Source of the DNA: Lepus europaeus
Lineage: Eukaryota > Chordata > Mammalia > Lagomorpha > Leporidae
Length of the DNA stretch: 64,000 bases
Assembly (NCBI RefSeq): GCF_033115175.1
Contig: NC_084835.1
Coordinates: forward strand, 90,331,948-90,395,947
Direction: 5' to 3'
Made by a program: the position numbers and the translations under genes. Position 1 is the first letter of the stretch. Each line of letters opens with the position of its first letter. Below the pieces are notes generated by a model. That model was given only the letters and a program-made list of their open reading frames with translations, was not told the origin of the DNA and did no database searches. Shown piece after piece: positions 35,233-45,639 of this stretch.

Positions 35233-37879
35233 GTACTCTATACACATATAACTCCCTATGGAACTTCCCCAATACTGAAGACTGATTAAAGAATCTTTAT
35301 TCTCTGTAATGTTCTGAGGAGAGCAAAAACAGGAAAAAATGAAAGAGGGGACAGGGTGACAAAATTGCAATGAGAAGAAAGTTGAAAAGAATATTCTAAA
35401 ATTAGACTCAACTTGGCCCAGACACCAGTTAAAATACATTTCAATTAATTTTTATAAAGCTTATCAGTTTTAGTCATATAATTCAAACTACGTAAATGGG
35501 AAGTTTTATGTAGCCCACAATAAAAACAAAGCCACAGTACAGTTAATGCTCCTTATTGACTCTATCCATACCTCTTTCACTACCAGGAATAAATTTTACA
35601 TGGAAGCTAGACATAGATCTGCATCTCTGTAAACCAACACTGTGATTATGAAGGGCAGCAATGCATTACAGGGATCAACAATGCTAAAATCTGAAACTAA
35701 GTGGTTTCCATTACATTTCAGATTTAAAAAAAAAAAAAAAAAGCAAAAGCAAACAAAAAAAAGCACCTGCCTCTTATTTCTCTTCCCCTCTCCCACTCTC
35801 CCTCAGCCTCCACATGCTGGATAAAGAATTTGTATTGTTGCCAACCTTGCCACTTAATGATCTGGACACATCTACATAATGGCCTCCCGATACCAGCCAT
35901 TATGGATGAGATTCACGTTATTTATAAATTAGCTCTCTTGTTCCCGCATATTCCTGAGTTTATCATCATTAAGAAAGAGAAATGCTTCTCAACAAAAGGC
36001 TCAGGTACTATGGTGATAGACACAATGGTAGCGTTTAGATACACAGATAGGCATGTTTCCATTTTGGTCTTTTGTATCCATCTTTACTTGTCCCAGATAT
36101 GCCATTTTCTGATTCTCAGGGAGTAGGATGTTTTGAAATACATTTGCGTATTCATGGATTGTTGGCTGTATTCACATTTTTATATTCAGCTAATATTTAA
36201 ATGTATTTAGGAAACAGGCCTCAATTTAGATTTGCAATGTGGTATGAAATATCATAAAGGGAAATCACTTTCAGGCTGTTAGATCTTGTGCAGCTGGGGA
36301 GATCGAGAGGTTCAAAACATCTGTCAGCCCACAACATTTCCACAATCCCTTTCCACACTCAACATACTGAGTGATGCGACTGCTAACCAAGAAAGCATAA
36401 ATACCTGTAGAAACACTAAAGCAGGGGGAAAACTGTAATTTTCAAATACTTTATTTAAATTCTTATTGGTGCATGGGCCAGTTCTTCTGGGCAGCCTAAT
36501 AACTTCCAGGTGTGGGCCTGTATCTATGCCAATTTTGAGATCTGTTTAGTATATGGTTGGGAACGATAGGAAAGGACTTCCCACAAGAAGGAAAAAGATA
36601 AAGAAAGGTTTCCAGGAAACAGCTCTTTTCAGAAAATACCTAATGCCTTCATCAGCATCCTAATATGTTAACTCTCAGTTCCTTATTTGCCTTTAGGCAA
36701 CTAGCTCAGTGGATTCCTGTACAGAATGACCAAGATCCAACCCATATAAAAGTGTAGGCCTAACTTTAGATGATACTATACCCTGTGGCCTCAGGCTAAG
36801 GTCCATAGCAGTTAGTCTTCTTGCAGAGTTATTTGGGCAAGAGCACAACCTGATTCTACTACCTGCCAGAACCGTACACTGATACAGAGATGGCATCTCT
36901 TGTCTATGGAAGACTAAGTACACCTCCTTTATAAAGAATAAATAGCCTAACACAGAATACTAGTCATAAGTAGTACTTAGTAAAGCTTCAATGATGATAT
37001 TGATGAGGACAGGGGGCACAGCAGGTGTTGATAGTAACAAAGGAAAAGATCTTTTACAACAACTCCAACAGGAAAGGCAAGAAATTCCTTTGTGGTTATC
37101 CCTAAAAAATAAAGCAAGTCAAACAAAATATAAACTAAAAAAAGATTCTTTTATGAACTCTGCATTGTCAATGACATGCTTGTGTGTGTGCACTCACACA
37201 CAGTGTCTACCTGATAAAGAATTAAAATTAATATCTTGGACTGGTCTAAACATCCAAATTCCATCTATAGCCTAATATCAAAAGCACCTTATGGTAGTGT
37301 CTCTTTCTTTGGATGTAATTGGCTCAAAGTCAGACCATGAAGAAGTTGCTGCCTGTCTCTGGCAAAATTTACATTGAATAAAGAAAAGATCACACAACAA
37401 TTATACCTGGCCAAATCCCATGATCCAGGAGACACATAATCTATATTCATAAAGCATTTTGGGGTAATTAAATATCAGGTTCTAGGACAGTACAAGACAC
37501 AATTAATCACTGAGACAAACAATCCACATGAAGCAGATATATGACACTGTTAGGAGGAGAGAGGAACATAGGAAGAGCTTAAATCTACTTTATAAATCCA
37601 CTCAGGGCAGTGGGTTTGTAGCACTCTCATTTATTATGTAATTCCCCTTCAACAAGAATCAAACAGAACCAGCTAACAGATTACAAACCAAGAACAAATA
37701 GACAATCTTGTAATGAAACATTTCGGCAAAAAAGTTAGACTTCAGTCAACAGAAACCAAAATAATGTCACCAGTGTCACTATTTATCCATACCAACTGTA
37801 AAATATGTCAATAACTAGCTATCTTTCTTTGAATATGGTGCTATGTAGCATTATTAGGTCAGAGATTATATGATTTATT
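35233..37879. other. Unique DNA, 2.6 kb
   Basis: I see no gene or repeat I can name. An A17 run followed by A-rich sequence lies at 35726-35763. Frames such as 35830-36126 (98 codons) have no recognised domain. Confidence 0.5.
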
Positions 37880-38530
37880 CCTTTGTATTCTCATCATCAT
37901 TTAATATAGTATCTAACACTGAGTAGACATTCAATAAATATTTATGGATTGATGCTTTAACTAATATTCCTGACATGCCGTTATGATCATACATATATAC
38001 ACCAAAAATATTGTCACTTTCCTCTCCATTTACTGTAGAATAAAGTATGAATCTTCTCATTCCAAGAGTAATTGAACCCAAACTGACATTTCCAACTCTA
38101 ACTTCCAATCATTGCCCTCCCATAGTTCACTGTTTCATTTATGTGTAAGATTTCCTTCCATGTCTTGGTTCAACTGACATCCTTCATATGAAATATTCCT
38201 TTTCTCATCACCACTTACATTCCCTAGTCAAATATTAGCTTCCTTCGTGTGTCTTTCCCTATTTCTCCCTGAGATTTCCAACTTTGAGTAATCATGGCTT
38301 TCTCAGAACTCCCATGGATGATTAGATATACTCTTTACAAGCACATCCTTGTACAAGTCATATTTGTTCTGCCATTTTGTAAATACTCTGAAGACAAGAT
38401 ACGCCCAAAACTTTGGATTCTTCATTGAAAATCAGAAGGCTTTTCACATCTTTAAAATATTAAGCCTCTTACACATACAGGTTTCCAGTATATCTTTATT
38501 GAGTTAAATTGTTATTGACTATTTATAGAA
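37880..38530 (+). mobile_element. L2 LINE 3' remnants
   Basis: A tail-like segment at about 37905-37960 ('agtagacattcaataaatat') is followed by L2-like order: 'ttcaactgacatccttcata', 'tagcttccttcgtgtgtctt', 'atactctgaagacaagatac' and the tail 'agtatatctttattgagtta'. The L2 3' pattern is 'caaatgtcacctcctcagagaggccttcc...tagaatgtaagctccatgagggcag...caataaatatttgttgaatg'. There may be two adjacent copies. Confidence 0.55.
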
Positions 38531-40750
38531 AAAGTGAAAGTGTGTGTAGATATTCTGATGGAGTAAATAAAAATAATCTCTTCCTTCTGATCTAGAGTAT
38601 TAGAATCATAATTTTGCCATGCTTAATAACTTTAGAACCATCTCAGCTGCTACAGACTCATCCATATACTAACATATGGTCTTCTTCATTTCTTAAATTC
38701 CTTACCTCACCTGCTATGTGGGTTTTTCTTCATTTCTCCACACACCCATTCCTTCCTGGCCAAGTTTACACATAATTCAACCTTGTGTTCTTGCATCAGA
38801 CACATAATTAAGTAGCTCATTAACTGGTTAGCTTTCTGGCAACAGTGGCTGATTGAGAATAACAGAATAAGAAATATTACAGATTTACTTCATGGAATTA
38901 TCAATATTCTACATTCCTGAGAGATAATGACAACAAAGGCAACATATATTGTCATTCTTACATATGATGGGAAACATCTATCTCCCAAATCAATACTACT
39001 GTGCTTAGAAGATGCTTTCATGGCTTCCCATATTTCTGGAGTTCTCTGAGAGAATAAATGACTAATTTTTTTCAAAAAACCTCCAAGAATATACTAAACT
39101 GACCAAGAGAGTGACTATGTATTATTTTTCACCACATCTTGAGTGTCTAGGGCAATGCCTATGCCTATAATACAATAGGTCCTCTGTAAATACTTGATGA
39201 GTCTCCTCTATAGTCCTTATAAAGGAAGCTACCATAATTCCATTCTTCTGAAAAACATGCTACTCTATAAGAGCTCTTCTATCTATTAGTCACTCATTCC
39301 TCAAATAAAACAGGCATACTCCTTCCTATGTAAATTTTGTGATCAACAGAGAGAGGACAAGAGAAGTGGGCTTAGAAAAGTGCTATGAAACAAAAAGGAA
39401 ATTATAAAGATATAAAAATGCCTGTAGTTACACAGTAGTTGACTAAATTTACAATGTTCTTTTTCTCTCTTGAGTTTTGGCAAGGCAGCCAGAGTAGGTA
39501 GCATTTCTGCCACACCACTGTAACTCCACACATAAATTTAATGTTTTATGACAGATAAGAATTGTACACCATCTACAGAGTAGATTTAAATAGCTAGCTA
39601 CAAAAATCACCTAATTCTAGAATCCACACCAATGTTAGTAATGAGTTAATATTTTAGTTCTGAATCTGCTGCCAATTCATTTTGCTAAGCAGATATCATA
39701 TGGAATACTCTTGGTTCGTCTCTTCCAGATTCCCATCTTTGTGCAGTCACAATACCTGGTCTCCTCATTGCTCAAAGTCCATGTGGATAAGGATTGCAGA
39801 ACATCCTTCCTTGAAATACTGTTATTTTTTCTTATAGTCATGAATCCTTTCTGTTTTCTTGCCTGTCAGTTCAAATACAATGACCAAACCCCAACTTCTA
39901 CCTCATAAACTCACAGTCACTTGACTCATTTGTTGCAAATGATTCACTGATCCCAATTATTGTATCCCAAGCAAGTTCTGAGGAATCCCAGATAAGCAAT
40001 GGCAGCACCTTTAAGACCACGCCCTGTAGCACTGTAACTTCACAGACAAGTGCTGTTTTTAGCACAGTGTGTTTGGTTAAGTCAAGCATAAAAATACCTG
40101 CTCTACACAGACTGCTACATTATTTTCGGAGAGAAATTCCTGAAATAGAGACTCCTCAAGGACCCTGGAACTAAGAATTTAGGCTTTTGGCATTTCATCC
40201 TTTTTGTAATTCAACACTGCAGTATTTAGTGGACAAAAGCAAGTGGAAGAAACATGCAAAATTTGTCTAAGAGTCAGGGTTCCAATTCCTAGTTTTGTTT
40301 TCTTTTGCTTTTTAATTCCTGGTCTTGAGCCCTCCTCCTACAAATTAGGAACCCTTTGTTTTCAAGTAGTTGCCTGGGTTCAAGGGGCAGGGCATGGTTG
40401 GGAAGCTCATGGAACACTTTTGCCAAGAAAAAGTCCCTCTCCCTTCAAGGCTGCAACCCACCATGGAGAGACAAAATAGTCTCACTTGTGCAGAGCAGAG
40501 ACAACCTCACCATAGGAGATGGCCTTGTCAGGTTGCCCTTTGCCAGATTGTCCTCTTACACCTTCAGGTACACCCAGGTGTCTCTGGGTGCCTTCAGCAT
40601 TATGATATTAATTTGAGAATATTTCTCACCTTTCCTTTCTACTCCTGCTCCTGCCTTCACTAGACAACATGTTCCAGAATCCCCAAGCTTTGCCCTATTT
40701 CAACTTGGCATTTAAAAAGATGCTATTCCAGACTGCCAGTTTTAATCCTC
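38531..40750. other. Unique DNA upstream of the EIF1 retrocopy
   Basis: A short L2/MIR-like tail occurs near 39140-39205 ('aataggtcctctgtaaatac'). No other repeat, promoter or exon can be supported. Overlapping frames at 40243-40663 in three registers are not gene-like. Confidence 0.45.
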
Positions 40751-40766
40751 AATACATAGACTCTGG
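40751..40766 (+). repeat. Left target-site duplication of EIF1 retrocopy
   Basis: AATACATAGACTCTGG, matched with one mismatch by AATACATAGAGTCTGG at 41400-41415. Confidence 0.9.
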
Positions 40767-40874
40767 GCCCCAGTCACTGAGCCTCCCCCTTCCCGACGCT
40801 CCGTGCCCCCGCCCGCCTTCTCCCGCCGCAGCCTTCGGCAGGCCGTTTCCACCAAGGAAAAGGAATCGTATTGT

Positions 40875-41216
40875 ATGTCCGCTATCCAGAACCTCCACTC
40901 TTTCGACCCCTTTGCTGATGCAAGTAAGGGTGATGACCTGCTTCCTGCTGGCACTGAGGATTATATCCATATAAGAATTCAACAGAGAAACGGCAGGAAG
41001 AGCCTTACTACTGTCCAAGGGATCGCTGATGATTACGATAAAAAGAAACTAGTGAAAGCGTTTAAGAAGAAATTTGCCTGCAATGGTACTGTGATTGAGC
41101 ACCCGGAATATGGAGAAGTGATTCAGCTCCAGGGTGACCAGCGCAAGAACATATGCCAGTTCCTGGTAGAGACTGGACTGGCTAAAGATGACCAGCTGAA
41201 GGTTCATGGGTTTTAA
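40875..41216 (+). CDS. EIF1: Intact eIF1-like open frame in the retrocopy
   Basis: eIF1 binds the small ribosomal subunit near the P site, keeps the preinitiation complex open for scanning and enforces AUG selection. The frame is 113 codons, the usual human eIF1 length, and starts MSAIQNLHSF and ends LKVHGF. The SUI1-domain core is complete, including IHIRIQQRNGRK (residues 31-42, the basic hairpin loop) and the GEVIQLQGDQRKNI segment (about 80-93). Compared with human eIF1 as I recall it, only residues 43 (T to S) and 100 (I to T) differ. EIF1B is excluded by the N- and C-terminal residues. The ATG at 40875 is chosen by homology; the frame is open further upstream only from a GTG at 40803, which lies in the 5' UTR. 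Whether it is transcribed cannot be told from sequence. Confidence 0.75.
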   Translation: MSAIQNLHSFDPFADASKGDDLLPAGTEDYIHIRIQQRNGRKSLTTVQGIADDYDKKKLVKAFKKKFACNGTVIEHPEYGEVIQLQGDQRKNICQFLVETGLAKDDQLKVHGF

Positions 41217-41369
41217 GTGCTTGTGGCTCACAGAAGCTTAAGTGAGGATTTCCTTGCAATGAGTAGAATTGCCCTCTGTCCTTTGTCACAAGTTTAAAAA
41301 CCTCACAGCTTGTATGATGTAACCATTTGGGGTCCGCTTTTAACTTGGACTAGTGTAACTCCTTCATGC

Positions 41370-41375
41370 AATAAA
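41370..41375 (+). promoter_or_regulatory. Polyadenylation signal of the EIF1 retrocopy
   Basis: AATAAA sits about 19 bases before the A tail, copied from the parental mRNA. Confidence 0.9.
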
Positions 41376-41399
41376 CTGAAAAGAGCCACACACAAAAAA

Positions 41400-41415
41400 A
41401 ATACATAGAGTCTGG
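41400..41415 (+). repeat. Right target-site duplication of EIF1 retrocopy
   Basis: AATACATAGAGTCTGG directly after the A tail; 15 of 16 bases match the left copy at 40751-40766. The boundary with the A tail is ambiguous by one base. Confidence 0.9.
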
Positions 41416-43189
41416 AAATTCCTCCTCTTTTTAACTCCAAGTGTCTAAGCTCTGAAATACAGAACACTTCTCTCAAATAGCTGAGGATCCCTCCAACCAA
41501 TATTAAGTCAAGTTATCTCATTTGGAAAATGGGCATATGCCACATAGAAAAGTTGTCATTAAAGGTAAATGCCAGATTATAGCTATAAAATTATTCTGGG
41601 GAACATATAAAGGTGTGCTATACCAAGACAGTACGTGGAAATCTAGGCAGATGGACCAGCTCTCCAGAAGACTGGTAAACAGCTTCCCAAGTAAAGTTAC
41701 CTGCACCTGTGCTTCAGCCCAGGGTAGGCAGGTGCCCTCAGGGAGCTGCTGGTCTCCCACTCCCATTTCCTTACCCAGATAGAAAAACAGGCAATGTTTA
41801 TATTCTTTCCATTTGTGTCTGTAAAATTCCCCCAGGAAAGTACTTGGCAGAAGAAGAAAGACAACTAAAATCAAACCTCAATTTTTCCCTCTTTCCTTTT
41901 GGATTCCCTGATTTACTCACTTCAGGAGACAAGTGGCATTTGGAATTATAACGTCCATACCCAGAGGAATGAAGACTAGGCAGATGAGAAGATAAGCCAA
42001 CCAAAATAGAGTGAGTTAGAAAAGGTAAATGAGGAGGAAGCAAGGGCAGAGAGAGAGAAAGAGAAAATGAATGAGAAGAGAGAGGGAGGGGTAGAGTTAT
42101 GCAAAGAAAAGTGGGGGGCATGAGGGGAGGGAGTTTTGGGGGAAAGATCTAAGGCAGCAGAAAGGGATAGGGAATAATGGAATCAAGAAAGAAGAGAAGA
42201 TAGGTCAGAGAGGGGAAACAGGAAAAGGATGTAAGGGAAAGGAGTAGGGAGAAAAAGTGAAATATATGTTAGGTGACTGATGCTTAATTTGATACAAAGG
42301 TAAGTTGTCATTGAAGCACCAGATGTCTTCATTTGCCATAGCTGGAATTTAACAGACAGAAACTCAATTTAGTTGTTCTTTTCTCTAATAAAAATATGCT
42401 TTATCCCAATGGAAAAACGTGTTTCTTTCTGCCAATAAGTGTCAACACCTAATCTGAAGACTTCAAGAAAAACAATGCCATTAAATAATTTAACCTGGAA
42501 AAGAGCCACTGTGTCTGTGAAATAATGTACAGATTTCAGATAGATCAAACAAACTTTAAACAGCAAAAATAAAAATAAAAAAGTCTTTGGGAAACAAAGA
42601 AGTATCTGTCACCAAACAAAAAAGAAATATATGATGCCTAGGGAACTGAAAATATCCATGGTAAATATCCACACTGACACAGCCTGATGTTAAAGTACAC
42701 AACAGACATCTCCTATTGCTGTGAAAATATTTCTCAGGACCAAGAGACTACAAAATGAAATCCAGGGACCAAATCAAACTGATGATTCTTCCCCAGAATA
42801 CAAACGTGGGCATTCACTGACTTCTCCCAGTGGTGTTCGTTAAGGGTGGGCATGCCATTGAGTGTCCTCCAGGATCTCCAGGAAAAGGAACAGAATCAGA
42901 ACTAAGTCTTAGTAAACCAAGCTACTAATTCAAGTTTTTGCCACCAAATAAATTTGTAGTCTCTTTAAGGTATTTATCCCCAAAAGGTCTTAGCTTTTTT
43001 CGTGGTAAGTTTGAATGATGGCACTTACAAACCCATAAAAGTGTCATGGAAATTTACAGTGAAGTTACTCTCTGCATACAGCTTCTCTCCCGTTAGCCAT
43101 TTACTTATCCTTTTGCTCATTGGTGTCTCATCAAAAGCAATGCAATTATCTCTACTAATTCTGAAGAGACCTATTTCCTTCAACACCCC
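41416..43189. other. Unique DNA with long purine tract
   Basis: No repeat family or gene is supported. A strongly purine-biased stretch lies at about 42000-42262. Frames at 41518-41951 overlap on both strands. Confidence 0.5.
42000..42262 (+). repeat. Long purine-rich (GA) region
   Basis: About 260 bases of mostly A and G, with 'agagagagaaagagaaaa' and 'aagagagagggaggggtaga' as the purest parts. It is not part of a recognised SINE. Confidence 0.65.
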
Positions 43190-43232
43190 CATAAAATGGT
43201 CTATAGACCAAAAGGTTTGAGGACCACTCACT
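43190..43232 (+). mobile_element. Short MER5-like 3' end fragment
   Basis: 'ggtctatagaccaaaaggtt' then 'tgaggaccact' resembles the MER5 end 'ggtccggggaccacactttgagaaccactg'. It is too short for certainty and lies just before a clearer copy. Confidence 0.3.
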
Positions 43233-43285
43233 CTGGGACACTCTTCTCCCTCCCTTCCATTAGTAACTCTATTAATCATCTAGGC

Positions 43286-43483
43286 CAGTGGTTTTCTACT
43301 CAAGCTGAGCATTAAAACCACCTGGGGAACTTAAAAACAAAACAAAACAAAACACAGGAAAAAAAAAATGCCTTGGCCCCACTCCATACTAATTAGAGTG
43401 TCTGGGGGTTGAATCAGCCGTTCATATTTTTTCAAGCTTCCAAATCCAAGGTGATAGTATATAATCAGCCTTGGGAACCACTG
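43286..43483 (+). mobile_element. MER5A-type DNA transposon with both termini
   Basis: It starts CAGTGGTTTTCTACTCAAG and ends CCTTGGGAACCACTG, inverted terminal repeats of the hAT-Charlie MER5 group. Inside, 'ttaaaaccacctggggaact' and 'aaggtgatagtatataatc' match the family order. An (AAAAC)n plus A-run expansion lies at about 43333-43370. I see no convincing 8-bp target duplication. Confidence 0.8.
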
Positions 43484-43529
43484 CTTGAGATACACTATGG
43501 AGTTTGTTTGATTAAAAAATACATTTTAT

Positions 43530-43862
43530 GGGCAGACACAGTGGTTAAGATGATATTTGGGATGCCAGCATTCCGTACGACAGTGCCTTGGTTTAAGCCC
43601 TGCCTCTGCTCCTGATTCTAACTTCCTACCAAAGCACACCCTGGGAGGCAACAGGTGATGGCTCAAATACTGGTGTCTCTGACATCCACAAGGGAGACCA
43701 GATTAAGTTTACTGCTCCTGGCAATACCTGGCCCAGCTCTGGCTAAAGTAGGCATTCAAGGAGTCAGTCACCAGAAGAGTGGTTCACAGATTCTGTGTTT
43801 GTGTTTGTGTTTGTGTTTGTGTCTTTACTGCTGAATTTCTGCCTTTCCAATAGATAAAAATA
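43530..43862 (+). mobile_element. CSINE, variant-head subfamily, with TGTGTT repeat
   Basis: 'gggcagacacagtggttaag' heads an element with 'ctctgctcctgattctaact', 'ccctgggaggcaacaggtga' and 'ctctgacatccacaagggag'. The usual CT stretch is replaced by about five TGTGTT units at 43793-43820. The tail is 'gcctttccaatagataaaaa'. Confidence 0.85.
43793..43820. repeat. (TGTGTT)n microsatellite in CSINE
   Basis: Hexamer TGTGTT repeated between four and five times with no interruption. Confidence 0.85.
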
Positions 43863-44180
43863 GGGGTGGCCATGGTGGTACAGCAAATTAAGACATAGCT
43901 TGCTATATTCCCATCCTGTTTTGGAGTGCCTGAGATCAAGTTCCACCACTGCTTCCAATGCAACTTTATGCAAATATGCCTGGGAGACAGCAGATAATGG
44001 CACAAGTACTTGGATTCCTGCCACCCACGTGGGAGACCTGGATGGAGTTCTGGGCTTCTGGCTTGATGTGGCCCAGATCCAGTGTTGCAGGCATTTGGGA
44101 AGTGGATCCACAAATGGAGGATCTAAGTCTCTCTCTCTTTCTCTAATAAAGAAATATTTAAAAGTAAATAAATAAGCAGA
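43863..44180 (+). mobile_element. CSINE, old copy directly abutting another
   Basis: GGGGTGGCCATGGTGGTACA starts right after the tail of the preceding CSINE, suggesting insertion into that tail. It has 'ataatggcacaagtacttgg', 'ccacccacgtgggagacctg' and the tail 'taaataaataagcaga', which became the target of the next insertion. Confidence 0.86.
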
Positions 44181-44527
44181 GGCCCCCACCATGGCTCAAC
44201 AGGCTAATCCTCCACCTTGCGGCGCTGGCACACTGGGTTCTAGTCCCAGTTGGGGCGCCGGATTCTATCCCTGGTTGCCCCTCTTCCAGGCCAGCTCTCT
44301 GCTATGGCCTGGGAAGGCAGTGGAGGATGGTCCAAGTGCTTGGGCCCTGCACCCACATGGGAGACCAGGAGAAGCACCTGGCTCCTGCCTTCGAATCAGC
44401 GCGATGCGCCGGCCGCAGCGGCCATTGGAGGGTGAACCAACGGCAAAAAGGAAGACCTTTCTCTCTGTCTCTCTCTCACTATCCACTCTGCCTGTCAAAA
44501 AAAAATAAATAAAAATAAATAAGCAGA
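44166..44527 (+). mobile_element. Young CSINE with perfect 15-bp duplication
   Basis: The element runs from about 44181 ('ggcccccaccatggctcaac') to an A/T-rich tail ending near 44512. AAATAAATAAGCAGA flanks it at 44166-44180 and 44513-44527. It has the young-type 3' end 'ctctgcctgtcaaaaaaaaa' and retains CpGs ('gcgcgatgcgccggccgc'). The insertion site is the tail of the older CSINE at 43863. Confidence 0.94.
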
Positions 44528-44634
44528 AACACAGTCCTTTCCAAACAAAACTCAAATCAAAAACTGATACAGAGATTCTCAAAAAGAACAAAAACTGCTC
44601 CTTCAAAGTGAAGTAGCTAGAGACATAGGACAAG

Positions 44635-45011
44635 AGGACTGGCATTGTAGCACAATGAGTTAATCTGCCTCCTGCAATGCCAACACCTCAGATGGGCACT
44701 GGTTAGACTCCTAGCTAATCCACTTCCAATCCAGCTCCCTGCTAACCCACCTGGGAAAGCAGCAGAAGATGGTCTGAGTACTTGGCCCCTGCACCCATGA
44801 GGGATACTTGGATGGAGTTCCAGGTTCAATGGCGTGGCCCAGCCCTGGCCATTGCAGCCATTTGAGGAGTAATCCAGCAGATGGAAGATCTCTCTCTTTC
44901 TCTCTCCCTCACCCTCCCTCCCTCTCTCTGTAACTTCCTTTCTTTTTTTATTTTTTAAAGATTTATTTATTTATTTGTAAGTCAGAGTTACACAGAGAGA
45001 GAAGGAGAGGC

Positions 45012-45049
<38 letters not shown>

Positions 45050-45354
45050 GTGGTAGGGTGTCTTACATCCACTGGTTCATTCCCCAGTTGGCCACAATGG
45101 CCAGAGCTGCGCCGATCCGAAGCCAGAAGCCAGGAGCTTCTTCCGGGTCTCCCATGCGGGTGCAGGGGCCCAAGGACTTGAGCCATATTCTACTGCTTTC
45201 CCAGGCCATAGCAGAGAGCTGGATTGGAAGTGGTGCAGCTGGGACTCGAACCAGCACCCACATGGGATGCTGGCACTATAGACAGCAGCTTTACCTGCTT
45301 TGCCACAGCACCGGCCCCACTCTCCCTTTCAAATAAGTAAATAAATCTTTTTTA
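44635..45354 (+). mobile_element. Old CSINE split by an inverted CSINE
   Basis: The plus-strand element starts 'ggactggcattgtagcacaa' and reaches 'ctctctctgtaacttccttt' near 44940. It resumes at 45319 with 'actctccctttcaaataagt' and the tail to 45354. The break falls just before the A-rich tail. Confidence 0.9.
44941..45318 (-). mobile_element. CSINE nested in opposite orientation
   Basis: Plus-strand view: 'aaagatttatttatttattt' (reversed tail), a GA run (45011-45050), 'gttggccacaatggccagag', 'gcgccgatccgaagccagaa', 'ctcccatgcgggtgcagggg', ending 'ccacagcaccggcccc'. The flanks CTTCCTTTC and CTCCCTTTC suggest an imperfect target duplication. CpG retention shows it is younger than its host. 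Confidence 0.93.
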
Positions 45355-45639
45355 AACAAGGATAGATTACAGTTCTTAAAAACCTAATCATCATCTTCTG
45401 CTTAATAATTGAAGAAAGACATAATCTAGGTACAGTTTTTGCAATCCTTGGAATTGTTCCTTTGGACTCTGGGTAATCATTGCCCAAAGTTGAGTAAGAG
45501 TTATACCCGAGTCTATTATCATATTTGTACCCAAACAGAATCTAGAAATAAATAAATACAAACTCTCTTAACTGACAAAGGGAAGTCAGCACAGCCCTCT
45601 GAGGACAAAATATAACAGATATTGGAGTGCACAGATTAG
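45355..45639. other. Unique spacer
   Basis: Nothing recognised. Confidence 0.45.

Larger units (their letters stand above)
40767..41399 (+). pseudogene. EIF1: EIF1 processed retrocopy (intronless cDNA)
   Basis: This is a reverse-transcribed copy of EIF1 mRNA. It has GC-rich 5' UTR sequence (40767-40874), the uninterrupted frame at 40875-41216, 3' UTR, AATAAA at 41370-41375 and a short A tail at about 41394-41400. The frame has no introns. A 16-bp direct repeat with one mismatch flanks the copy, the mark of L1-machinery insertion. Since the 5' UTR is at least largely present, the copy is full length or nearly so. It sits in a gene-poor, CSINE-free 8.3-kb stretch, and I see no promoter next to it. 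Nothing disables the frame, so 'pseudogene' describes origin rather than proven loss of function. Confidence 0.95.

Noticed and set aside
40803..40874. N-terminal extension of the EIF1 frame
   Set aside because: It starts at GTG and corresponds to 5' UTR sequence; the homologous start is the ATG at 40875.
43764..44192. 142-codon minus-strand frame
   Set aside because: Runs antisense through two CSINEs; the terminal (NT)n residues come from the TGTGTT microsatellite.
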